Shown piece by piece: positions 23,073 through 34,750 of a DNA stretch of 64,000 bases. The notes under the pieces are model-generated. The model had not been told where the DNA came from. It saw only the letters and a program-made list of their open reading frames with translations, and ran no database searches. The stretch's first letter is position 1, and each line of letters begins with the position of its first letter. Origin of the DNA: Raphanus sativus (taxonomy: Eukaryota > Streptophyta > Magnoliopsida > Brassicales > Brassicaceae); NCBI RefSeq assembly GCF_000801105.2, contig NC_079516.1, positions 6,324,001 to 6,388,000 on the forward strand, given 5' to 3'. The translations under genes and the position numbers were made by a program.

Positions 23073-26000
23073 TTTCCCATTATGGATAGATATGGATAAT
23101 ATTGCACGCTTTGATTGAAATTCCATTCTCAGTTTGAAACTTTCTTAGGATTGATATATGTCCACCAAACTTTAATCATTTCTTTGTAAAGAACACTATA
23201 AGTTATTTTCAAAATAATAATGATTTAAACAAAAAAATATATACTCTTAAAAATAAATTTAAAATACATCAAGGCCACATACCTCATTTTAAGCAGAAAT
23301 AAACCTAAAAGGTGAGTCATTGTTTATTTGTCTTCATGTGACAACGTGAAGTCGTGATTACTGTTAACACTTGACATATAAATAAAACAATGTTTGAAGT
23401 TTAGAAATTTCTGGTTTCGACTATTTTGAACATAGTAAAAACTTATTAATGACGTATTTAATAACAAAGCAACCGTTACCATTAACCAACAAAAACTGAT
23501 AATACTAAAAATGATACATAACGTGTTAAGCCTTTGTGGCAAAGTAAGGTAAAGATAAGGCAACACAAAAAGACAGCTAGCACAATAATACATTGTTTCA
23601 TGGCTTGCAAGGTTCAGAGGTCCTTTCAAGAACTGCTTCCACCAAACCTTCTACTGTTTTGAATTTGTATTTATTTATTGATTTAATCACAATATCTACT
23701 AATCTTGATTATGTGGCTTAACTAACTGAGATTAGTGTATAAACAACTACCGCTTAATTAGTTTAAGCTTATATTATATTCTGACAATTTATTCATATGC
23801 TTGAATATTTTAGATGAAAACGAAAATCTAACTTGTTGGTCGTTGGCCAAAGCAAATAAAATATAAGAAGAGGAACTTAGTCGATGAGAGATAGATGACT
23901 AGATTTATAAGAACATAATAAGATTTTATTTTTGGGTAGACTGTCACATTTTTTCTCGCCGATGGTTACATAAGTTTAGAGAATATCGTATATGTGAGTA
24001 ACAAGTATATGATATACACGAAATACTAATAAAATATCTGATAAAATCGGAAGAATGGTACGAAATTAAATAGTTCCATTAATTAACTTCTAAGCTTCAT
24101 TAACACTTGGAAGAACAAGATAGGGAGGGACATGTGTCGATCAGAGGACAAGGAATAGCTGAACCTGAACACATAGGAGAAGGTGGGGGACTTGAAAGTT
24201 CAAGAAATGTTTTTGATAGGAGCCTTGCACCCATCGCTACGTATGATTCAAGATATTGTTAAATAATTAAACAACTTTTTATTCAGATATCCAATATAAT
24301 AAGTAATATCTCATCACAAAATGGTGTTTCTTCATTTGTGTCATACTGTATTAATATATACGCAACGCACATACACATATACGTAGTTTCGGATGAACGT
24401 GTTGTTGAAAACTGACATTGTATATTGGAAGCAAAGCAAACGTATTTTCGTATCTGGTACGTCTTTCCTCTCCAAGGGCCTACAAATTCATCAAATAGTT
24501 TCTTTCTCTTTCCATGACTACGATTAAATTTGAACTATTCCAAATTTCCAACAAGATATATTGAATATTACAAGGTGACTAGTATATATATTATAGAGTT
24601 GTTCTTGCTAATTAAGATCAGAATTCTAAAATCAGTTGTTGAACTTCCAGACTTTTAAAAGACACAAAATATGAAGACCTTTGAACTTGTTTGAATATAG
24701 TTTTGATGGTTTATACGACACACTTAACTGAATCAAACGGTCAAATAGTATTTAAGAAAACATATCTTTACATCACAACAACATACCTTTATATCATAAT
24801 TACTCTAGTAAATAACCAAAGAAATAGGATGAAAACATACAAGCCACATAAGTAGATGAATTTGATGGCACAAATGGACGATTAAACAGAAATAACATAT
24901 TAATGTATGCATTTTCCTTAGGATAGGCTGGATAGCCAACATTAAACCACATACAGGATAATTAGAGTTTTCCGCATAATCTAAGCATCACGAAATACTC
25001 GTTCTTTATATAAAATATAGTTATTATCTAAACAGATATTAACTTTAGATTAAAAGTTAAACAGCTATTTATTTTATTTGTTGACGCTGAAAAGTGTAGC
25101 TAGTAAATCTAAATTAGTGAAAAATTGATTTGACTAATTTTTTTATAATTTCTTGTATAGAGGCAATCGTTCTGTTCTGTTCCCAAAGAGTAAAACCATA
25201 ACCCCTCTTTTTTCCTTTTCTTTTTCATTTTATTTTTCTCCTTCTCCCCTCTTTGGAGTTTTGTTACCCACCGATATTTTAAGAAACATCTTGATTCCAT
25301 TATTCTGTTACACGCTATGTTTCGTCAAAGGAAAGTCGAGGAAACAAATCACCTTGCCGCCATAGCTTATTGTGATGGTATTTTACCTGGCGGCAGCTTC
25401 TGCGCCTAAGAGTGACAAAAGAGATGTACAAATCAAAATAGATTATCCACCTTTAAATGAATTTATTCTTATAGAAGTTAATATTTATATTCAAATAAGT
25501 CTGTCTAAGTATAATTAAATCCAAATAGAACCATGAACAATTAAACTATAAACCAGGTCCAAATAATAAACTAAAATTTTATATATATATAGTCTATTTA
25601 AAAATAGTTTGTTCATGTTTAAATGAACATTTTCTTTGTATAGACATTGTCATTTTACTCAAACCAATTTTAATTATTTTTATGTTATTTTGAATCGATC
25701 AATGATAAATTATCATGCGGTTTATTTTTATTCTCCTTTTTTGGGGTAAATTAAGAGATAATCTAGACTTTACGATTTGACTAGTCATCTGAAACCAGAT
25801 ATAAGAACTAGTTTTAAAATTTTCTCCCAGCGTGTGATCCAATCTAGGACGAGCTTCCACAAAGCCACTGAACTAACACCACCACGTTGGTTTCGGTCTA
25901 ATATTTTGTACGCATACAAACCAAAACTTAGCTCATATGGGGTTCATTCACAACCGAACTGTTAAGTTCTGGATACAGATCTTTCATAGATTTTTTTTGT

Positions 26001-26852
26001 CAACAACTTAAACAGATTCTACAAATCAAACTGTTAGTTCCACATACATAGGACAACAAACAACAATTACTTCCTTGCACTGCGTGCGAGATTATTTGTC
26101 ATTCAATTTTGCGTCCGTAATATATGAATGAGTTATGAGCTGTTGAAACTTTTTTTCAAGGTTTTTATGTCTTTCATATAACTTGCAAAGACTCGACATT
26201 TTTCTGATTTATAAACCATCTTCACCAACTAAGAACAATAAAATATTTCATAGATAGTTTATCTTCACCAACTGAGAACAGTCAGATTTTTCATAGATAA
26301 TATATTCATTTGATGTCATTTTTGTTGGTGATATAAAAAACTTTTTTATCCACCAGTTTGTTATAGTTTCTTTATATATATATATTTCCTATTTAGTTTA
26401 ATTTACATTCAGTTCAAAATATTTAATCATATTCATTTCAAAAATTATTATAAGTTATAGATATGTAGTGTTTAGAAAAACAGCCTTTTATTAAAAATAG
26501 TTTATATAACATTTGTAAGGCATTGAGATGCACCTATAACTTTATAAATAATATATGTATGTACTTTATAATCATTTTAAATGTTTTTAATAATAAGATA
26601 ACATTAAATCTTTGCCCCAGCGCTTAGGTATTTGAGCTGTTTCCTAGACATGTTGATTGTCAAAGCATGATAATATGGATGTATTGATGCTTGCCTTAGA
26701 GGTTACTAACTGTGTTGAAATTTAATGTCAGTTCAAACTTACGAGAAACGTTAGGGCGGATGTTTATGCTTTTAACATACACAAAGTCCTGTATGCTTTG
26801 TCTTGATCTTCATATGCTTTTAACTACACAGGTTGGGATTGTTTTTTTTTTA
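23073..26852. other. Intergenic, AT-rich, no gene recognised
   Basis: No ORF with family features and no splice-bounded exon. The 25.15-25.42 kb stretch is less AT-rich but unrecognised. Confidence 0.5.
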
Positions 26853-27510
26853 GGTTAATGCGATTGTTGTTGGAGGAGGAAATATTCTTCCGTGGATTCA
26901 CCTGGGCTGGGTGTAGTGGCCTTGATCGCTCCTCTACTGATTATATCGGGTATTAGATCCCTTCTTGACTTCACAAATCTTGTTTGTTTTTCTGAATTTT
27001 TCTATCCTAGTATCCTCTCTGTCAGAGGAGTGTTCTTGTTCTTCTTTCTCCCAATTTTTGGTCTCATTGGTTCATCTAAAACTTGACCAGGATGATGGCA
27101 ACTGTGATGAACGCCATATTTCTCCAAGCAATTAGCCCTGGTTGCTGAGCTGTCATTTTTTTTTTTTTTTTTGGTCGCTCGTTTTGGACGAAGCGTTACA
27201 AAACCGAACATGGCTAATGGAGAGTATCAGCATTCCAACACGTGTTCAAACCGCTTTCCGCATGTCGAAGTCGCAGAGCCTTACATTAGAAGAAGAGCAA
27301 TTCGACATTTAGAAAAAAAGGCAGGGTTGTGATATTTGCAACTGGAACAGGAAACCCCTTCTTCACCTCTGACTGCCATCACTTTATGCAAGAAAACAAC
27401 ATCCCATGTTTGCTTTTAAAACACTCTCTAAAACCTTAAAAACCGTATGATCATTCTGATCTTTTGTTGGAACATTGATTGGAGTAACTTGGAACCACTA
27501 CTTTTTAATG
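26853..27510 (+). pseudogene. Plastid UMP kinase relic (PUMPKIN-like)
   Basis: Pieces in order match a bacterial-type UMP kinase: IVVGGGNI, then after one extra base FRGFTWAGCSGLDRSSTDYIG, a recognisable intron, MMATVMNAIFLQA, SIPTRVQTAFRMS, VAEPYIRRRAIRHLEK and VVIFATGTGNPFFTSD. A large deletion follows, then a shifted version of AITLCQENNIP and finally VGTLIGVTWN near 27473. At least four frameshifts, a deletion and an A-tailed insertion near 27157 rule out function. UMP kinase converts UMP to UDP. The position beside MKS1 fits the At3g18680 locus. Confidence 0.85.
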
Positions 27511-27654
27511 TAAAAAGAAACCATAGAACTACTTGCTTAATATAGTAACTTACGGTCAGGATAAAATACTTTGTCTGGAAGTTAATAATAGTATACATAA
27601 CACATACAACCTCATCTTTAAACTCTTTGGGGGCTATACATCAAAATCTACATA
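27511..27654. other. Spacer between UMP-kinase relic and MKS1
   Basis: Short AT-rich 3' flank of MKS1; nothing else seen. Confidence 0.5.
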
Positions 27655-28302
27655 CTAAGAATCCCAAATATGACTGAAGACATCAGCAAACGTTGGAGAA
27701 GCAAACAAGCTACCAAAACCAAACGGGCTCATTAGCCCCGCCGGCGAAAACAACCCCGGTGGTATCCCCGGCGAGAACATCCCACCCATCTGCGAGAATA
27801 TTCCGGTAGAAGCTGTCGGTAACATAGCCGGAGAAGGGGAGAGTATCCCCGGCGCAGCATAACCGCTGAACTCAGCTGCTTCTTCCATAGCCGTCGAGAT
27901 TTCCGCCGCCGCCGCCGGTTCTTTTCCTCCTCTCGGGCTAGCATTCTCCGTCGCGGCGAGTCTCGCCGCCGGAGATACATCACCGCCGTTACCGGGTTCG
28001 AGGAAAACGGCGGAGGAGATGCCGGTGAGACGCTGGACGACGTTCATGAAATCCGAGGCTGTGGTGTGGACGACTTTCGGCGAGACGGCGTAGATGACCA
28101 CCGGCTCTCTAGCGGCGTAGAGCGGATCTTGGTCGCGATGCTGACGCGGAGGAGGAGCAGGGTGTTTGGGAGGTTTCTTGATCTTGTGAGAGTCTTTGTG
28201 GACGCTGAGAGGTGAGGGACGTTGACCATAGATCTGAACCTGACGTTTCTGGTTCTGCTGGTCGGAAGTATTGCCGCCGCCAAAAAACTCCGACGGATCC
28301 AT
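27655..28302 (-). CDS. MKS1: VQ-motif protein MKS1 (MAP kinase 4 substrate)
   Basis: Intronless, 215 aa. The N-terminal part has QIYGQRPSPLSVHKDSHKIK, matching the conserved docking region of the MKS1 group, followed by Pro-rich sequence. The VQ motif FMNVVQRLTG is at about residues 85-94. The C-terminal half is rich in Gly, Pro and Ser with several Ser-Pro sites (ILSPSPAM, MFSPGIPPGLFSP) suited to MAP-kinase phosphorylation. In Arabidopsis MKS1 bridges MPK4 and WRKY factors in nuclear defence signalling. The frame is intact and the length is close to the usual 222 residues. Confidence 0.93.
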   Translation of the reverse strand: MDPSEFFGGGNTSDQQNQKRQVQIYGQRPSPLSVHKDSHKIKKPPKHPAPPPRQHRDQDPLYAAREPVVIYAVSPKVVHTTASDFMNVVQRLTGISSAVFLEPGNGGDVSPAARLAATENASPRGGKEPAAAAEISTAMEEAAEFSGYAAPGILSPSPAMLPTASTGIFSQMGGMFSPGIPPGLFSPAGLMSPFGFGSLFASPTFADVFSHIWDS

Positions 28303-29091
28303 TTATTTTCTCAAAAAGGAGGTTTTCTTCCGAGCGAGTTTGTGTTCTTGTTGTTTGGTTTGGGAATCGAAATGAATCTTTTTGTCGACGAGCTAATATT
28401 GACCAAAACATTTATAAACAAAAATAAAAATTCATTTGGTTTCTTCGACCGATTAGTTTGACTTTTAAAATGTTGACTTTTTGCACTCAACTAGTCTTTT
28501 TTACGGCACATGCTCGGTTTAGGAAGTTCTTAATCTTGTCTTCCGTTGAAACTAGCAGGAAAGTTCTTATGAATCATTCATTATCACTTAATCAGTGACA
28601 ACAACATTTTAATAATGTTTTAAATGATTAACTTATGTGCCACTAAAACCGTCCAAAGGGCCAGCCACTTGATTAGGTCATCTGATTTAAAAGAAAACAC
28701 ACAAAACATGTTTAAAAAATACATCTTAACTTTATTTTTATTAATGTTTATAGATAAAAAAATAGATAAAGTTTTAAATTAAAATAATATTGGTTATACA
28801 TTTTTTAGTTACAATACTTTGAGGTATCATATTTGAATATGAAAACTTCTTTAAATTATGATATGCATTCATATATATAATTGATGATAATTTATTTATG
28901 GACCTAAAACTTCTACGAAATCAATACCAAAAAAAGTTATAAGAATATTTTTTTAAATGGAAAAGTATTATCAAAATATATAAATTGTATATATCACATA
29001 TTATTAACTATTCTAAAGCCAGTCACCACAATTGAAAGAATATTTTTTTTAACATTGGAGCAGATAGCTAATTAAGTATGGTCTAACATGT
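28303..29091. other. MKS1 upstream region
   Basis: Promoter side of MKS1, becoming very AT-rich beyond 28.7 kb. TTGAC and GTCAA (W-box cores) occur near 28395-28480, such as the TTGACTTTT in 28457-28480, consistent with WRKY control, though such short motifs are common by chance. Confidence 0.4.
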
Positions 29092-29340
29092 CAGTGGCGG
29101 AGCTAGGAATATTTTTGACCGAGGTCACAATATATAAAATTTAATATTTAAATTATACATATATATAACAAAAAAATATTTTTACAGATTAATGGAGTCA
29201 TATGAAAATAAAACATAAATTAGTGGGGTCAAATACCAAATTTTAACTAAATTTTGTAATAATTTTAGAAAAGTATAGACTAAAACTTTTTTCTCCTAAT
29301 TTTACTGGGATCACTTGACCCCACCACTACCACTTTGCCT
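29092..29340. mobile_element. Degenerate hAT-like MITE fragment
   Basis: Starts CAGTGGCGGAGCTAGGA, the same type of terminus as the element in the UNG relic. The right end is not clear; a weak CCACCACTACC lies near 29320. Confidence 0.4.
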
Positions 29341-31083
29341 TCTCTCCTGCACATAAATAATTATATAGGTTAGTTTTTTATTGATTGATAAAACTTATGA
29401 TTAAAAATTTTGATTACATAAATTTAATAATGAATGCTTTTGTAAGAAAAACATTAAAATTAATTTTCTATTTAAATTTATTGTTTTATAACTAATTAAT
29501 AAAATTTGATTGTTTTATGCAAATTTAGAAAAAAAAATCATCAAGATGCATAATTCAAAATTTAGTTTAAGACAATGTAAACGTTACCGACACTGTGTGC
29601 CACCACAAAAGCGACGAACATGTCATTTATGATGATTTAATTCGTAATATGATGAGTGACACTGCATGATATGTTTGGAATTGAAGTAAACCTAAAAGAC
29701 TAAGACCTATTAACGCGAGTTGTTTTTTTTTTTAAATAATAATTAACGCGAGTTGTTTCTCTTCGTTTTACAATAACTTTCACGTTATTACTTTTTTTTC
29801 AATAGAACATTGGTCCTTTTAATTCAATATATTGCAGCTTGAAAATATGTGATTGGCCTCACTAACTAATAAATTATGTAAATGATAAAAATAAGTTTAA
29901 AGGTTAATTTAATTTCAGGAATACAACAAAATGAAAATTGATCTGTTTATTTTCCATGAAACTTGTCAGCACCGTGCTTTTTTAAAATGGATGAAGTATA
30001 GGATGTAACTTACGTAATCAACCTTTGCAGGAAATTTCTTAGGATGTTTGTTGGTTATGTATGCAAACCAGTAATTTTGTGATTGATCTAGTATGTAGAC
30101 ATTTTGTTGTCTCTTCTCCAAAGAGTATCTGGTTATTATTGCCCCACAAATAGAAAACCCGGTTATTTGATTGAACTTGAAAGCATTTGGAAATTGGACT
30201 TTCATTTTCTAAAGCCCACATTTTGCTCCTGGATTACCCCAATCAATTCACTTAACTCTCAAGGGTAACTAAAATTTTAGAGAAATTGAAATAATAGTAA
30301 AGTGAGGTATTCAATTTAGAAGTTTAACTGAATTTTAAAGAATTAAATTTTTCATTAAGTTACTTTTATTTAATTATGAATTTCATAAACTTTTGAAAAG
30401 TTTTTTTTTTCTTGGATTATGAATTTGAAATTATTCTACTAAAATATTTTAAATTCTAATGTTATTCAGTTCACTAATTTTTTATTTCTACCAAATATTT
30501 GTGTTATTTAATTTTGGTAGATTTTATGGTAATTCTATTTGAAAAGAATTTAATAGAAACTTTATTATAAAATATAAAGAATTTCAGATTTAAGATAGGA
30601 TTTGAAGAGAGTTTTTATATCATTTATTTATTAGATAGGTATGTTGAAGTTATTGATACGATAGATTTGGTTTGTAATATTATCAGTTTAAAAATATTTT
30701 TTTTTTTAAATGATAAAAATATATCATTTGTTGTAATTTATATTATAATGAAATAACAAACTTTTTATATTCCGATATAGTCATATTATAATTGGATTTT
30801 TTGTTATTTTATGTTATCAGAGTTTTTATTCCATTTTAAATGACTTTCTTTATCTATATGATATAAAAATGATTATATTTTTATCAGATTTTTTTTGTTC
30901 TTTCTTTTTGTATTTTTAGAAAAAATTAAAAAATTTATGAAATTGAAAAGAATTGGTTTCAGTAATTTAATTTTATTCTTTTAAATCTAAAATAAAAGAA
31001 ATAAACATATGCATTAAAATCCTCATCAAATCATTTAAAATACTTCAAAATTATATATGATCATTTTGGTATGGGATTCTGCA
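29341..31083. other. Intergenic, AT-rich
   Basis: No gene. Contains the first copy of a diverged direct repeat at about 30025-30245, listed separately. Confidence 0.5.
30025..30245. repeat. Diverged direct repeat, left copy
   Basis: About 220 bp related to 31770..32015. Shared landmarks include GCAGGAAATTTCTTA, TAATTTTGTGATTG, CCCACAAATAGAAAA and GGACTTTCATTTTCTAAAG. The minus-strand frames are similar too (GFSICG, DQSQNY), but each copy has stops. Confidence 0.75.
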
Positions 31084-31084
31084 G

Positions 31085-31194
31085 TTGTGGTTTTCAATCT
31101 TTCTGAATCTGGAAACATCACCAAAGCAATCAAAGGAGATAGAGTTGGGACACTGATTGGAGGTGCTTGGAACTATACCGTCGCAGCCACATGA
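31085..31194 (+). pseudogene. UMP kinase last exon, second copy
   Basis: After a CTGCAG acceptor, an undamaged exon reads VVFNLSESGNITKAIKG, then VGTLIGGAWN, and ends in a stop. This is the C-terminus of the same plastid UMP kinase as the relic at 26.85-27.51 kb, which has its own decayed version of this exon, so this is a separate copy. No earlier exon is present. Confidence 0.8.
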
Positions 31195-31211
31195 AAAAAA
31201 ATTGCTACTTA

Positions 31212-31562
31212 TTATGAAAGAAACTTCATAATGGCTAGTAACACTAGACAGCCACCAACCAGACATGAGCAGAGGGTCTTAGAAAGAGCGGCAGTAGCAG
31301 TGCAAAATGCAACCATAATAGAAAAGGTTGCTACCGCCATGCAGAAGTGAGTTGTCGATAATGTTTTTGATTCCATTTCACAGGATATAGGAGTGATTAT
31401 CACAACAATGTACATGGCCTTCAACGTGAAGAGAGTTGCAGTCCACAGTGAGTACTGGAACAGCATCTTGATGGCATCAGAAGCCCCTGCGAGTGGAGGG
31501 TTGAAACCCGCTTGAAGTACGATGGTCGCAAGCAACACCGAGACCATGACTATAATGTTTTT
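31212..31562 (-). pseudogene. Ankyrin-repeat/PGG-domain protein, C-terminal remnant
   Basis: An open stretch from about 31562 reads NIIVMVSVLLATIVLQAGFN followed by PP, the start of a PGG membrane domain. Further hydrophobic segments (VVIITP, MAVATFSIMVAFCTATAAL) follow, then a stop at 31212. Such domains end plant ankyrin-repeat membrane proteins. No ankyrin repeats are found upstream, where a poly-T tract and unrelated AT-rich DNA occur. The stop lies only 17 bp from the UMP-kinase stop on the other strand. Confidence 0.65.
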
Positions 31563-32810
31563 TTTTTGTGGTTGAAATTTTTTTCGGGTACTTAGAGTCT
31601 TGTTTTTTTCTTCTTCTCTAAGAAGATTTATTGGGAAATCTTTTATAAAAAATCAAATTACTGACAAATTTGGGTCAATTATAAAACTAATTTGTTTACC
31701 CAAAAAATCTTGTCAATAATTTTTTTCGTTTTTTTTTGTTAACAAAGAAAACTAAAATAACATATTTCTCTGCAGGAAATTTCTTAAGATATTTGGTTCG
31801 CTTATGTGTACAAACCTGTAATTTTGTGATTGGTCGGTTATAGAGACTTTTTGTTTTCTCTTGGCCAAAGTCAGTCTGGTTATTGCTGACCCACAAATAG
31901 AAAAGCCGGTTCTTTGAATGAACTTGAAAGGGTCGTCAAAGAAAAGAATGAGCTTGAAAGTCATTCCGAAAATGGACTTTCATTTTCTAAAGCCCACTTC
32001 TAGTTTAGCCCAATCAATTAGAACCGATGAGACCGAGAGTTAAATTTAACCCAATTAATTATTATAATAGATCCAACTATCTCAAATCCAAACCAATCAA
32101 CCAATCAGAATTGGTAAGACCTGAACCTAAACCGATAAATTTTAATTACCCTATTGAGTTGAAATATTTAAGATTTAGACCCGATACGAAGATCCGAATG
32201 CCCATGCCTAGCTGAAACTCTACACAACCCGTTAAACCTTGAATTTGTTTGCGTGATCTTATACATATATATATATAATCTTTTTGGAATAGTTATTCTT
32301 TAAATCTTGGCGTTTAAAAAATTATTGTCAAATTAGTAAAAAAAATGTTGAAACCCGGTTTCACTCAGTTCTAGTTGACCCAAAAGTATGGAAACCCAAA
32401 TTCGATCACCAAAAAATCTCAAGAAGAGAACACATGTCTATCAAGGTCAAAGTCCATCCTGGACTTAAAAAGTTAAATTCGTAAAGAAATCAAGAACATT
32501 AAAGAGGTCATTAAAGCGCGCGATCCACATCGGAGATCATGCCACCATTACGATCCAACGAAGAAATATAAAGAAAGAGGGAGAAACCAAAGACAAAGGA
32601 AAGGAATTCTCTACGGCTAAATTATATTCTGATTATATTCAAACTCCATTGTTATCTTACACCACTTGTATCATCTTCAATATTGTCAATAGAACATCCA
32701 TTTTAATTGATCATAACCTATTTTTTCTATTTCAAGCTTACTTGTATATCAAGCTTCTACTTTCGTAAATTCTAATAAGTGAATTTTTGAATTCATCGAA
32801 AACATAACCG
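31563..32810. other. Intergenic with the right copy of a diverged repeat
   Basis: Includes 31770..32015, the partner of the repeat at 30025..30245. A stretch with degenerate AACCCGA-like text lies at 32.02-32.2 kb. A GC-richer piece at 32.36-32.62 kb has no recognisable product. Confidence 0.5.
31770..32015. repeat. Diverged direct repeat, right copy
   Basis: Related to 30025..30245 in the same orientation. The pair brackets the UMP-kinase/ankyrin remnant. Confidence 0.75.
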
Positions 32811-32820
32811 CTTGATTTAT

Positions 32821-32880
32821 CGTATTGCAGAATATATTCCTTTTCAGCTTACTCGTATTGCAGAATATATTCCTTTTCAG
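32821..32880. repeat. 33 bp tandem duplication
   Basis: A unit starting CGTATTGCAGAATATATTCC occurs twice; a further degenerate piece follows at 32881. Confidence 0.85.
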
Positions 32881-33925
32881 AATACATTCCTTTTAATAAA
32901 AGGTATTATAAAAAAAGAGAAGCACATGTATTACTCTTCAACACTTTGGTTACATATATTTCTTCACTTTTGTCTCACCATTACCGTGCAGTTGCTTACG
33001 GCATTTCTCTCACCATCACCGAGCAGTTGTTACGAAAATTTTTTGTCTTTACAAATACATTATGTTTTTATCTTATAAATAAAAAGAATATAAGTTACAG
33101 AGCAGATATTAAAGAAAGTATGTTTCAAAAAAAAAAAAGATATTAAAGAAAGTACCATCCAAATCAAAATTCGAATAAAGGAGAGAATAGAAAGTGTGTG
33201 TGAGAGAGGCATGACCTTAAAATGTTACAAATTCCTCTAACAAAAAAAAAGTAAATTGTAAAAGGTGGTTTACAAGATTTAAACATTTGAGACCATGCAA
33301 TTTTTTTTTTTAATTTATCACTTCAATCCAAAGGAATCTTATTTCTTTTTGCTTAGTAAGCAAAATATACATAACCATCCATTTTACTCATACTAATACA
33401 GCTTCTAGCCAGATTCAATGGACCCAAGTTTTAGATTAATCTTCTGTCACTTGAATTTGATTGTTTCACAAGTGTGGGTGTCTAACCAATATAATTTCAT
33501 ACATAGCCTCAGCTAACAAATCAACATAATCAGATGATAATAGTCACTTGATTAATCCCTTCCCTATATCAAATTATATAAGTTTACTCCTATAAAAATA
33601 TGCCACTTTGAATTACCAACAGAGAAGTAAACTAGGATAGCAATAAAATATTTGTATTACAAATATAACAGACAAAAGTAAAAATGATTCAAATAAATTT
33701 ATTTTAAAAAATATTTATATCATTAGAGCTTACTATTCTATACTTAGAATTTATATTTAGCAGTGAAATGTGAAGGTGGAGTTTAGGATTAAAAATTAAT
33801 GTTTAATATAATAATTTTAAAATAATTTCAAAAAGATTTTTAGATTTCAAAATAAAACAAAAATAAAAATTTGAAAAAAGAAAATCGATTTTTTTTAATT
33901 TAGTATTTTCAAAGATAATTTTAAT

Positions 33926-33972
<47 letters not shown>

Positions 33973-34202
33973 GCATAAGTGTATAAGTGTTTTTCTGTTT
34001 AATGAAATATCTTTTAGTCATGTGCTTCATGGTGTGTTTTTCTGATAAAAAAACTCTTTGCAGATTTTGGGGTTTGTAGATTTTTGGGAAAGATTTGCTC
34101 ATATTAATATTTTAAGTATCATATGAAATAAAGTGTTTAAAAATAAACGATCCTTTAAACCACTTTTACGGTTAAAACAGTGTTTTAAACGCATAATCAA
34201 AA
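32881..34202. other. Intergenic, AT-rich
   Basis: No supported gene. Holds a TA microsatellite at about 33931-33964 and a short U-box-gene-like remnant at about 32965-33030 (see findings). Confidence 0.5.
33931..33964. repeat. (TA)n microsatellite
   Basis: About 17 consecutive TA units. Confidence 0.9.
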
Positions 34203-34740
34203 TCTATACTATTATTTGCGAAGTAATTTTTCGCGACGGATCTCTCACGTTAAAAGTTAGACTGGTTAATATTGTTTATACTCTTAATGAATAAACATAT
34301 AATTATGCATAAAATAAAAATGAATTTTAATTTTATGATTAGGTAACTGATTAAATTAATAATGATAAGAATTATCCAAAATATAAAATATATTTTAAAA
34401 AAAAATTAGAGTGATTAATATTTTTATATCTTAATGGATAAATATATAAACTACCTACAAAATAAAAACGATTTTTTATTACATAAGTAAAAAAAATTAA
34501 TAATGATAAGAATTATCCAAAATCTAGAAATATATTTAAAATTAAAAAATTAGAATGGTCAATATCATTTATACCCTTAAGAATAAAACATAAATTAATA
34601 ACAAATAAAAACTAATTTTCATTTTTTGATTAGCTAAATATTAAAATTAGTATTAATAATAATTATCTAAAATATAAAAATATATATTAAAATAAAACGA
34701 ACTTATATTAATCATATTATTTTAATAAAAAATATATTAT
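34203..34740 (+). mobile_element. Helitron-like 5' terminus and repeated AT-rich modules
   Basis: TCTATACTATTATTTGCG, preceded by A, resembles Helitron 5' ends. Behind it, about three degenerate units of 140-150 bp each carry a GTTAGA..GGTTAAT-like core and a CTTAATG-like segment. The same head (TTTGCGAAGTGA, CTCACGTTAAAAGTTAGA) recurs near 35615, 36095, 38712 and 39195. Confidence 0.5.
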
Positions 34741-34750
34741 TATTATTATT

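Noticed and set aside
26853..27510. Functional UMP kinase gene
   Set aside because: Several frameshifts, a large deletion and an internal A-tailed insertion.
30025..30245. Coding exon pair on the minus strand shared with 31770..32015
   Set aside because: The frames look similar only because the DNA is repeated; both copies contain stops and no domain is recognisable.
32027..32215. 62-codon ORF rich in Pro, Asn and Lys
   Set aside because: It is degenerate AACCCGA-like text of the kind seen inside the Helitrons of this window, not a plausible protein.
33803..34102. 99-codon ORF with Tyr-Ile repeats
   Set aside because: The frame runs through a TA microsatellite and AT-rich spacer.
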